From Strix aluco (taxonomy: Eukaryota > Chordata > Aves > Strigiformes > Strigidae), in the NCBI RefSeq assembly GCF_031877795.1, contig NC_133935.1, positions 81,497,748 through 81,561,747 of the forward strand: a stretch of 64,000 nucleotides of DNA, read 5' to 3'. A program made the translations under genes and the position numbers. Positions 12,501-23,443 of the stretch are shown here, one piece after another (the stretch's first letter is position 1; every line of letters begins with the position of its first letter). The notes beneath the pieces are model-generated. The model had not been told where the DNA came from. It saw only the letters and a program-made list of their open reading frames with translations, and made no database searches.

Positions 12501-15500
12501 CGTGGCGAGCCCGCTCCCCCCACCGCTGTGCTTGGTAGCTGGGGAAACCGTAAGCAAGGGGCAGCGGGTACCAAGCTGGGGACTGCTGCTTCCTTCCAGT
12601 GGGACATTTTGGACTCGAGTGGGTGTTTTTGAGGATGTGTTTCCCCTCAGCTCCTAGCGGTATTTTTTTTTTTCCTTCCCTCTATTTGGCACCTTCTGAC
12701 CCCCGGGGCTGAGCAGCTCAGGTGCCCCAGCTGCGGTGCCAGTAACCCCCGTGTGTGGAAGGGGGGTTGCCTTGTCCCTGTGTTGCACTTGGAGCCTGGA
12801 GATGGGCGCCAGATTTTGTACTCACATGCTTCCTTGTAAATAAATATTCAGTAGCACAACTGAAAGGAATGGCACAGTACCAGAGGTTTACTGGCACTCT
12901 GGATGGAAGCCCATCTCAAGTCTTTTTGGCACAGGAGTCTTTTTTTTCTTACTTTAAAGACCTAACGTAGGAACGAGAGTTCAAGTGACTGTGCTGCATC
13001 TAATCACTACATTCTGCACCCTTTGCTCGTTTGTGTTAGTGGATGGTTAGGGCAGACAGTGACTAGTGGGTATATTGCTCTGTAAGTTGTTCTCGCTAAA
13101 AGCAATGTCCCACTTGCAAAGTAGGTGTGAATATAGCTGATGGAAACCAGCTCTCTTCCCAGACCGATTTGATGTGCTGCTGGTAGTAGCGTGTTTTGCT
13201 GATCACTCAGCTGTGATCCTGTTTCACCTGTTTCCCGTGCCTATCTGTGTACTAATATATGTACTTTTATTAAGGGAAGTTTGCATGCAGTTTCTGCGTG
13301 TATTTGCCCTGATACGAACATGGTCACACCAATACAACGGGTGCTTGTTTCCATCAGTGCATTTTGTTAAAGCTAAAACTGAGTAGGGCAGCTCGTATCA
13401 TTGTGCAGCTCCAGGTCAGCAGAGCCTTAAAGCATCTGCTTAATATTAAGCATGTAAATAGTCGCATGAAATCTAGCAGAGCAAATTCCCAAAGTTGAGA
13501 ATACGCTGGAAGATCTTCCAGCACCGGGAGCTGGGGGTGGTGTACTCCTTCCCCCACCAAGCCTCCAGCAGCAGACGAAGCGTCAGAAACGCGTGCTGTG
13601 AGCAACCAGCAGCGAGAAGCCCCTAAACGCCCAGGCTGGCCATTTCCTGGAAGCAGCAATTGCAAAAAGAAGAAATCAGATCCCTCTGGGATGTTAAAAT
13701 CATGATGATATTTGCAACTCAGTGTCATGCATGAAATGTGACCACACAGAGGAACCTCTTCTGTCTCATTTGTATTTAGATGATAGGAATTACTGACACA
13801 GAAGAGCTTCTGGTTTTTATTCCATTGCATTGTTTCTCTGAATCAACACCAGGAGGACAAAACCCTATCCCAGCTTGTCAGCCTGGTACTTTCTCACTAC
13901 AAGGGAATTAATTTGGTTGATTTTCATATCTAGAGAGTACCACCATCCAGGTCGAACTGGTACTCTGGCTGTAAGGCAGCAAGGCACATTGCAGTGGCAT
14001 GGTAGGAACACAGCTCGGGTTGTAGTCTCCCAGCCAAGTGGGATGGACTCCTGCGAGGAGTTGTTCAGCGTGTGGAGGCGGAGGAGTAGCCAGCACAGTG
14101 CTCTCTCCACATTCCTCTCCGTGTAGCCAAACCAGAGCCTGAGTCAGCGAAGCCACAGTCGCAGGAGAGCAAGCACGGCTCCGTGGTTGTGGCCAGGGCT
14201 GGGCAGCACAATGTATGGTTTTTAATCCCTGCCTCTGCCCGTGGCTTCCTGTCCCCAACAAGCCATTTAACCTCTCTTCATCGCGGTTACTTATCCCGTA
14301 AAGGAAGGAAATGATATGTTTTAGGGGGTAACAACAGGGTTAATTCCACAGCACATGTGGAGGGAGGTCATGGAAAAAACACCCATGGGCCATCTCTCAC
14401 AGGTCCCCAAAAGACAGCTGTGAAAAGCAAGTCCACAGTTCTGACCAGCAAAGCCTGCAGACTTTCTAACAGTGTGCGGTTTTGATGGGAAACACATACA
14501 GATCCCAAAAAGAAAAAAAATTGGAAATCACTGCTTTTAGGATGAGATGAATGGCTTGCAAAATATGTTTCTGAGAGTTCAAAACTAGTAACTGCATTTG
14601 AACTGAATAGGATGACGCCAGAATTAAGGCTTTAGCCCATGTTTGAGTGCCTTAATGCCTTAGAGCCTTATATGCCAATAGTGGTTTGTGTCCCTTAAAC
14701 CAACACAAAACATCCAGGGCTGGATCCCCTCTCCAGCCTCAACTCAAGAGCACCTCCCAGCACAGCCTTCATTCCCTGTCCAGTGACAGGGATGAGGCAG
14801 CCCAGCACCATCCTCATTAGGACCGTCAGCCCCCATCCTGTTGCATCCCTGGAGAGTTTTCTGACAAGAGCAGTACTCAGAATGGGACAAGGTCTTCTGC
14901 TCCAGTCACATGGAAAGGACTCAGTACAGGGTAACACTGAAACATGAGATCCCAGTTGTCTCAGACCTTGTTTGCATTGGCTGCGGCTGTTTTCTCAGAG
15001 AAATTTCACTGCAATTTGTAGCTTCACAATTTGGCTTTAGCACATTTTGCAGCACTGAAAAGGCCCAGAAAGCTTTCAGCCTTCTCCAAGGCTGAACCTG
15101 GTCAGCAGTTCCCATTTTGCTTCAAAGTTTTGCTTTTCTTTCATTCTTGGCTCTATCACAACTTTCTTTGACTGTGTGCCTCCCCTCCCCATGTTAACCT
15201 CCAATTTTGGAGAGGGTGGTAGCCCACAGGCACCAGAGGAGAGGTGGCTAGTGCAGGTGCAGGAGGGGAACCACTTCCTTAGCAGGCATGAGGACTTCTG
15301 AGTGCTGGTAAAAGAGTCAACCATCCCTTGCACTGCCCAGTAGAGCTCCTGGGCTGTCCTGCAGTGTCACCTGCACATCTGCATCGCACAGTGCCTGCTG
15401 GCTATGGACTGTGGCAACCCCTGTGTAGCACACCCTGCTCCCCAGGCTCTCTTGCACTGGCCCCTTTTCACCATCCATGTCCCAGTGTGAAAGGTTATAA

Positions 15501-16509
15501 CAAAAGTGTCACATTTCTGAGCTAACCTCTGTACCCGTGCTCATGTTCTTTTCATAATGGTACTCCACCACGAGACTCTTCTTAACAGGCTGGAGGGGAG
15601 GACTTCATTTATTTGGGGCTCTGTAGATCAGTGGCTTGGTTTACTACAGCCAGTGCTACATCCCTGCAGTGGGGGTTGTTCTGCAGACCAGGACACTGTG
15701 AGCCTGTGTGTGCCAGTGTTGGGGGCTCTGATGGTGGGGTTAGAGTTGAGGGGTGGGGAGGAATAATCAAGTGGTTTTGTACAGCTGTGAAAGCATGGGG
15801 AAACCTAACCTGTGTTTTTTGCTAATATTTGAGGACAATTGGGAGTCCCAGAGAGGAAACATTTAGCTCTTATTTTTCCTGTTTTTATATTCACTCAGCT
15901 AATCGCTGAGTAACATTCTTCTCTCCAGGGCACTAGGCAGCCCTCTGCAAGCCTCCCAACTCCCCTTTCCCATACCACGTGGCAAGTCCTGCTAATCTGT
16001 TTACAACTGGGGAAATCAAGGTACCTGAAGAGTTTCTCCCACATTCTCTAAAGCAGCCACTGATCCTGTGGATCTTTAGTTGTCACCTGGGTCCTAATAT
16101 TTGAGAGTCACCGTCCAAAGCCAGAGATAGTGGAGGGTGTGAAGACTTGGCCTCAGCATGTGATGAGACGCAGAGGATTCACACGTGCTTTGGCATTGGT
16201 GACTCCCCTGGGACAGGTAGCAGGTCAGCATCAGCTCAGCCAAACCCAGGAATACTGTCTGAACTGGACAAACTGGATGATGTTTACTGTTAGTCCTCTG
16301 GAGCTTGCTAACTTGAGTTATTAAAGTAAATGCTCTCCTGGCTTGAATAGCTATTTATTGCTGCTCTCTAAGCATTTTTTCCCATTAGCACAAGGGTGTG
16401 CACAGTAAAGACAGCAGCTTTTACTATGAGGTCTGTGATAGGTTCTGCCACAGAAAACAATCTGAGGAAACCTTGGTGTAACCCCAGTTCATTCTTTTCT
16501 CCTCTCCAG
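12265..16509 (+). other. FRMD4A: FRMD4A intron
   Basis: The intron runs from a GTGAGC donor to the TCTCCAG acceptor. The first 230 bp carry the downstream half of the GAGCC pentamer array. After that I see no gene, RNA or mobile element that I can support. Confidence 0.9.
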
Positions 16510-16648
16510 GGCATCTGTGACTAGGAGGACTTTTGGACATAGTGGCATCGCTGTGCATACGTGGTACGCCTGTCCAGCACTAATAAAGTCTATCTGGGCT
16601 ATGGCCATTAGTCAACATCAGTTCTACCTGGACAGAAAGCAAAGCAAG
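16510..16648 (+). CDS. FRMD4A: FRMD4A exon: end of FERM domain and FERM-adjacent segment
   Basis: This 139-nt exon opens with the third base of an arginine codon and then encodes 46 residues, ASVTRRTFGHSGIAVHTWYA through ISQHQFYLDRKQSK. It ends in phase 0 at a GTAAGC donor. It covers the last strand and the long C-terminal helix of the FERM F3 lobe. The helix with KSIWAMAISQHQFYL is typical of FERM_C, where the last helix packs over the PH-like sandwich. A basic KQSK stretch follows into the linker. The match to remembered FRMD4A is essentially residue for residue. Confidence 0.97.
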
Positions 16649-17586
16649 GTAAGCATGTTGGAGGTAGGAAGTGCATGTTGCAGTGGGTGAGTCCTTCTCA
16701 CTCCCCACAGCCCCAGCAAGGTGGCTCCTTTCCTGCCCTCCCTTTCCACTTCAGATCAAAAAAAGGCAAATTGACTCAAAATATCTGCTGGCTTTGGCCA
16801 AATTGAGGGAATTTGTATCGAGTTCATGTCTATGGGAGTGAGGATTGAGGGAAAGGTTGTGCTGAACTGCGGCCAAATTGGAGGAGCTAAAGTTTGCAAG
16901 CAGGTAGGGTCCTGTCCCTGTCTGGATTGTTTCCACATGTCTTCTGGTTCTTGAACTCTGTCATAAAGTTAGGGCAGCTTCCAATAACTGAGTTCAAAAT
17001 AGCTTCACACTCTACACCTGTTTCTGAATACTTCGTGCTGTCTCTTGCTTTTTTACTATCATATGTTCACAGAGATGAGGCGTAGGGATATTACTTCTCT
17101 CTCCACACAGAATCTCACAACAGAAGGGGGACAGGATGCTGACTGCCTTGCCTTACAAGAAACTGTCCTGATCTGGTGCTGCACAAAGGGCCACTCAATA
17201 CGCAAAAGAAACCACCTTGAAACCAGAGGAGTGTGTGTTCTCCCTCTAATTCCTTTCATCAACAGTAACTTTAGGCATACCCGGAGCAGCAGGAGATTGC
17301 TTTGATCACTTTGAGAGAGAAGAGAGACTTCTCATGCAGACACCCCTCTCCATATGAGCATGCTGATGTAAAACTTTACAGAGAAGATAGAGTGGGTAGC
17401 TTCTTACACTGCTGCCAGTATCGCCCCCCATCAGTGGTCAGATGGCAGGAATATGCAGGGTGATACTCCTCCGAATGGCTGAAGCAATCTTTAACATCTT
17501 GCTATTGCTAAAAGCACTACCTGCATTTTTAGGCAGGGCCTGCTCCCTCCCTTGCACAGGCCCTGGCCCTGTCAGGTCCCTTCATG

Positions 17587-17683
17587 AGCCAGTTCAGCCC
17601 ACTAAACTGGCAGAAAAATATTTCTTTTTCCTGTTTTTCTTTGCTGCATTATTTTTCTGCCAGTTAAATGAACTGGACTGGCT
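17587..17683. repeat. Long imperfect inverted repeat, hairpin with 34-bp arms
   Basis: The left arm 17587-17620 pairs with the right arm 17650-17683 around a 29-nt, T-rich loop. The inner 16 bp (AACTGGCAGAAAAATA at 17605-17620) are perfectly complementary to 17650-17665. The outer 18 positions have four mismatches and one G:U wobble and need no gap. The size and shape resemble a microRNA precursor or a short palindromic transposon. It lies in an FRMD4A intron, in a position from which it would be transcribed with the host gene. Expression and processing are unknown. Confidence 0.8.
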
Positions 17684-20501
17684 TGCTGAAATTATGTGAA
17701 GGGCCATCAGTATGCTATTAGTCCAGCTCACTCTAAACCCTTCTGACATTGCTTTCCGCAATCATGATCTCTGTGACTTTACTGTAAGAGTGGGTTAGGA
17801 CTTTCAGATGCCTTGGGCAGAACACCTGGTTACGCTCACTTTGGCCATGTCCCATCTAATGCAAAAAAACAGGATTCGTCTTAGTTGCTGTAAACTGTAT
17901 TGAATTTAGGGGTGGGGCTTACTTCCCACCCCTGCCTAAGTGCCAGCTGTGAATGTGAACAAGATTGCACGCTCACCTGATACCAAGTAGTGCTTTCCTG
18001 TCCCCCTCCTCTGCTCAGCACCACCAGGACAATGTATAGTCTGTTTTGCTCTCAACAAAAACAACTCAGCAAACAAACAGAAATCTTTTTTTTACTTTTA
18101 GCCAGATGGATTTGCTGATCTAGCTGCAAGGTATTTAGGTCACAAGCAACCAACAAACAAAAGGAGATTCCCTCCTCCTCCCATTCCTTTGGTAAGAAAC
18201 TGGGTCTCTTAAATGCCTAGGACTTCCCTTCAGTGACTTCTTTTGTTGTTGGCAGATTGTGTTTCAATCTGATCTCCCCTCTCTCACACTCCTACAGACA
18301 GCACCACCCACCAGCCCTCGTTTGTCAACCTGTCACGTCTGTGACCATGTCAGTGTGCTTTGTCACAATAATCCTGGTGGTCATGCTGAGGCTTTGAAGT
18401 TAAGGCATACAGATATTTTTGTCCCTTTCTCTTAAGGAAGCTGATATTTTATTCTGTTGTCCTCGTCTTTGACATGACACCATCAAGATTGATAGATCCA
18501 TCAGTCTTAATTGATCTGTTCAGTTCATCCTGCTGATCATTTCAGGGTGCTGTACTCATGTGCGCTTCACTTTTGAAAACCAGTAAAACATATTCCAGAC
18601 TGGGGCGATGTGAAATGTCTTCGTTTCAGCTGTCAAGGGCTTAGACAAACATTTATTTGAGTTTCAGGTCGCATGGGTTTGCATCCCCTTAAATCTCAGC
18701 CCCCACTTCAGTTGAATCCCCAACTTCAAAGCAGAACTTCGATATTCCTTTCTTTCATGTCCAAACTTGGCATTTCATATCGTTTTGACAAAAGAAAAAA
18801 AAATAAAAACAAACTTAGAAGAAAAGGCCTGCTGGAGCTCACTGCAGCTGAGCCTTCACTCCAGTGATGTAGATTAGATGGCAGGAGATATGACATAGTG
18901 ATAAAGCAAGATGGAACTCTCCGTTCATCACATAACGGGGCACCAGTTGAATTTGGACATTTTGCACAGCTCCACTGGAAAACCCCCTTCACGTGATTTT
19001 AAAAAGAAATAAAATCAGATTTGCCTAGATTTTGAGCCTTTTGCAAGGAAGAGAGGTCCCAGCCTTCTTTGCAGCCTCACTCTGCATTGAACTCCTGCCA
19101 GCTCGCCGAGTTCCCAGCATCTCACTCCCTGCTGATCTGTCTCTCCCTACAATCAAAGCGTAACATGGAGACTGAAAAGATCCCCAGCTTTCCAGTGAAC
19201 ATGCCAGCGTGCAGAACTCCTGTCAGCTTCCCTTTTTTTCAGGAGACAGATGCAGCAGGACTTCAAGGCATGTCTTTGCTCTGTTGACTGCTCTGAGTCA
19301 ATCAAACATTTGGCCTAGAAGCCTTGAGAAGGCCCATTTTGTGGGAATTTCCAACAGCACGTTCCTCCAAGCACGAGGCTTTTTGGCTGAATGAACCGAT
19401 AGAAAATAGGCCAAGGGTTTCAAAAAATCACCTGCAGCAAAGCCCCATCACTGCAAGCAAGAGGGATAAATTCATCCCTAGTATCCATCTACTCTTGCAT
19501 TGCACTGTTGGATTTTTCTTCACCCTCTGACCCTGTCAGAACAACACTGGGGATCAGTTTGGCCCCATGCTTTGAAATGACTCATGAATGAGCCAGTCTC
19601 CCTCCATGTAAATGAGATTTGGCAGGTCTGCGCTAAGTGCTTTAAAATTTTTGAGCCTGGAGGGACTGCAGGGCCCAAGGGAGAGCTAATGGGATGTAAT
19701 CTAGCTTTCCACTATTGTGCTGTCAGTACAAAGTCTAGCCCAGGCCTTGCGCTGGCTGCTGCTCAGTGGCCTGTATGAAATGAGCTGTTGGTCTGATTCC
19801 TGCCACTGATGAGTGGCTGTCCAAAGCACAAGACCACCCGACGCTGATTGGCATTGCTGTAGGGAGCAGAGGCAGCAGGGATTGAGCAGCATGGAAAATT
19901 AACCCCATTCCTTTCAGGAGATGCGTTATCCCCACTGTTTAGAGCAGGGCACCATTAGCACAACTGTGATGGGTCTAAAGCCTTCTATGGCTTCAGCAGG
20001 TTTGGATTGTACCATCTGTGGAGGAAGCTCACTCTGCCCTGCTGATCCCCCATCTGCTCGCTTCTGGTTTGTCTTTCCTCTTTCCTGGCTCCTGGGATGC
20101 CAGGCTTTGGTCTTGTAATTTTTTTCATTTGCCCTATGTAGGGCACACTTCCAGCTGCTGCTGGCTTGGCATGCCGGCCAGGACCACAACGGCATCCAGC
20201 TGCATTGCCTTTACTCAGCATTTTAGTTGGTGCCTAGTCAAACAGGTAGGGCCAGAGTGTGCCCTAATTTGCAGGCTGAATATGAGTGGAAATAAACTAC
20301 GGGGCTTCTCGCTATCCTACAGATACAGGAAAACCACTGCCTCGCAGAGCAAGAGGGCACGATCTGTCTGTGCAGACTTGGAGTTTGTACCTTTCCTAGA
20401 CATCTGCTGCAAGGACTCAGTATATTGGGTGAGGCAGATACTGAGTTTGATCAGTACGGCTGTTCCCAGGGTTATACAAGGTATGCATAGCCCTACATAT
20501 A

Positions 20502-20531
20502 TGGGTTATAACTGGGTTAGGTTATAACCCA
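20502..20531. repeat. Short perfect hairpin, 11-bp arms
   Basis: TGGGTTATAAC (20502-20512) and GTTATAACCCA (20521-20531) are perfect reverse complements around an 8-nt loop, TGGGTTAG. ATATAT tracts on both sides extend the symmetry with a small bulge. The loop repeats the first bases of the arm, which suggests it arose by local duplication. No function can be assigned. Confidence 0.85.
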
Positions 20532-23301
20532 GCATATATACACCTGCAGGGGATAAATCACCAGGACAGCAGCAGTCTGGAGACTTGTTACCTCCAAAGA
20601 TCTGGCATCGCTCAGGCTCCTTATCAAGACTTCAGTAGCAGGAAATCGCATGAGATAAAAACAGTGACTTTCCTCTTCACCTAGAACTAACCTTCCAGAG
20701 CTATTTGGAGAAATGTTTCACAGACCTTGTTCCTGACCCGAAATGTCCTATCCAAGTCAGATCCAAGAAGCTAAAAGAGTGCTATCCTTCTCCTGGGGGC
20801 TGATTTTGGGGAGGAGCGGCTGGAAATGAGAAGTGTCTAACTGATTGTAGCATTAGTTTTAGAGGGTCAGTGCTGGTTGCCTGATCCGATTCTGACATCT
20901 GGGTAGCTAATTCAGCCTCTGCACTCAAATGAGTAAGAGCACAAACCCTATTCTTGGAGTTGTGGAAATAAGCTTGTGAGGCATTTGGGTACCTCTGAAT
21001 GGTAGTGGTGGAGCCTATAAATACCCAAGAATATTAAATTATGATAGTACTTCTGAGGATGTTTTCAGTGTAAGGCTCTCCCAGTGCTGTCTTCATTTGC
21101 AGTCTTAAATTAATCTTAAAAATACAGTGTGCAACAGGGAGACATTTTACTTCACTTATTATTTCACTGATGTGCAAACAGAGGCAGGGATCGCCAAGAA
21201 CTTAACCTTAAGCATCTTACCCAAAGCCCCACAGCAAATCAGTAACAGAGCTAAGAGTAAAGCTCAGTGTGGTGAACATTCAGCCATCAATTCAGCCTTA
21301 GTTGTTAAACTGCATTCTGCTTCCTGAGGATATGAAATAACACTGAAAATGCTGTCATGGCAAGCATTTCTTGTAGTCCCATCTCATGTTAGTTCCAGTG
21401 GGAACAGATCACACCCTGGTATGTGAACATCAATCAGTTTCTGATTTGTTAGCACTGTGATGATGTGCCCATCACCTGAACTGTACGACTAGGACTGAGA
21501 GTCAGTTCTGACCTTGAGAAGATGCAGACATGAATGCTCAGGTGATCCTGAACTGGGGCTTCACCACTTTCTGGAACAAAAGTCTTTGTGCAGCTGGAGA
21601 GCCTTGGCACAATGCACCAACAGTTTTCTGGGTCCTGGGAAATCAAAACTGCAGGTCAGTGGCCCTGCGAGGCCAGGCTAAGTGAAGCTCAGCAGTACAG
21701 GGCTTGCAAGGTTTGGGAGATGGGCTGAGCTCCAAGTGCCATCCACCCGTGGCTGAGGAGCTCACCTGAGGGTCAGCGAGCAAGACACTGATTTCCAGGT
21801 TGGAGATGAAATAGCAGTCATCTTCGTGTGCCGTGTTACAGACAGCGAGCTTCTTCCTGGTTGTCAGTTCTCTCCTTGTTAGCATGGCTTGTTACCTGAA
21901 CCAAATTCAACAACCAATACATAAAATAGAGCTCAGAGCATAAGCATTAGTTCAGAAGAGGCAGAAGAAAATTTTCGATGGGGACAGATTATTCCACAAT
22001 GGCTTAATGAAACATTTCCTTGTATTTTTTTCTGAAAAAATATTTTGGAGATGACCCCAGTCAGAAATGAGATAGAGGACTAGAGAAGGTTGTTCTGATG
22101 TGGCAGTTGCTGTTTTAAGGTGATCCTAAGGCTATACTGGTCAGAAAAAGGACTGAAAACTTTTTGTGGCCACCCAAGACACCCTTATATGTAGGGTTCT
22201 TCTTCCCAGTAGTGCTAGGAATATAACTGAAGGGCCATCCCCAGCAACTTTGATCAGTGTCCTTGATCCTCTTGTTCATGTGAAACACCCACTAGAGACT
22301 GTCAGGAGAATGGACTGGAGACAGATGGTGAGCTACTGACAGTGAGGTTTGTATTGCAGAGGCAAGGCAGCCGCTGGGACTGAGTGAGCCCAACCCTGAA
22401 AGCAGTTGCTGTACTCATTTCATTGCTCAGTGCTGCTAGCCCCCTTGCCCTGAACGTTTTCTGCCTTTGTTGGCTCTGTGGGCATAATCACATCTGAGCT
22501 CACTGCTCAATGAAGAGAAAGTTCTGGAGTTACCTCACCTGAACTTTCTGGGCATCTTGTCTCAAATCCTTCCATAACTGATGGAAAAAGGATGACATCT
22601 TAGGAAGTCAGCTCATTCTCTCCTAGGATAGGTTTATGCAGTATGCATATTTACTTTCCCCTGGCCTAGATTGTTGACATTTGGTAGTCTACAATGGGTG
22701 ACTCCTCATCCTAGTGTGGCCAGTTACTGAGCTGGGCCTGGCTGTTTCTTACTGGAGTGATGTTAATGCTCTGAAGAGTCCCCTCACAGTAAGGGCATTG
22801 CGTATGGCTTGTTAGTCTGGACCATAACCTGAACATGTTTTCCTGCCAGTATTTTCTTCCAGCTTCTCATGACATCCCGCTTAAGCCATGTCCCCACTGT
22901 GTCTCGGTCCAGAGCTCACTGCAGATTTGAAAAGGCCCCTCCTGGCTTCCTTTAGATGCTAGAGATGGTCCTTAGCCTCTGGGCTTTTATTATGTTGGCA
23001 TTTCTGAAGGTTTCTTATTGTATGTGGTAACACAGTGACTCCATATATAGTTTGTTTAAGAGGGAAAAATGTCCATGGCAAAGCAGAGAAAATAACAAAC
23101 AACAGGAAGCAATGCCAGAATTGCACCCACTTAAGAATGTAAAAAGTACAGCAGTGAATACTGTGCCAGATTACTTCTATTCTTGTAAAATAATCCAAGT
23201 TTGCTGTGGAGGCCTGTTTCCTGCCACAGCAAAAGGACTTTTTCCTTCTGTGAGCTTTGAAGAAGTGCTAGATCATTACTAACTCTCGTGTCCATATCCA
23301 G

Positions 23302-23443
23302 TCCAAGATTCATGCTGCAAGAAGCCTGAGTGAGATTGCAATTGACCTGACTGAAACTGGAACGCTCAAGACCTCAAAGCTGGCCAACATGGGGAGTAAA
23401 GGCAAAATTATCAGCGGCAGCAGCGGGAGTCTTCTGTCATCAG
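23302..23443 (+). CDS. FRMD4A: FRMD4A exon: post-FERM linker
   Basis: This 142-nt exon starts in phase 0 after a TATCCAG acceptor. It encodes 47 residues, beginning SKIHAARSLSEIAIDLTETG and ending in the Ser/Gly-rich stretch GSKGKIISGSSGSLLSS. It leaves one base of a glycine codon at the donor CAG/GTAGGT. The segment links the FERM domain to the cytohesin-binding region. The basic patch and the many Ser/Gly residues suggest a flexible, phosphorylatable linker, which is an inference. The match to FRMD4A is close throughout. Confidence 0.96.

Larger units (their letters stand above)
16649..23301 (+). other. FRMD4A: FRMD4A intron
   Basis: The intron is 6.65 kb long with a GTAAGC donor and a TATCCAG acceptor. 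It contains two inverted repeats listed separately (17587-17683 and 20502-20531). It also has an isolated minus-strand open frame near 21.6-21.9 kb that I do not accept as a gene. Otherwise nothing is recognisable. Confidence 0.9.

Noticed and set aside
13354-13830. Minus-strand frame of 158 codons
   Set aside because: The translation has no family resemblance and the frame lies in intronic sequence with no splice structure.
21458-21530. Box C/D snoRNA-like motifs (GTGATGA followed by several CTGA)
   Set aside because: No terminal stem brings the boxes together and the spacing is not convincing, so the motifs are likely chance.
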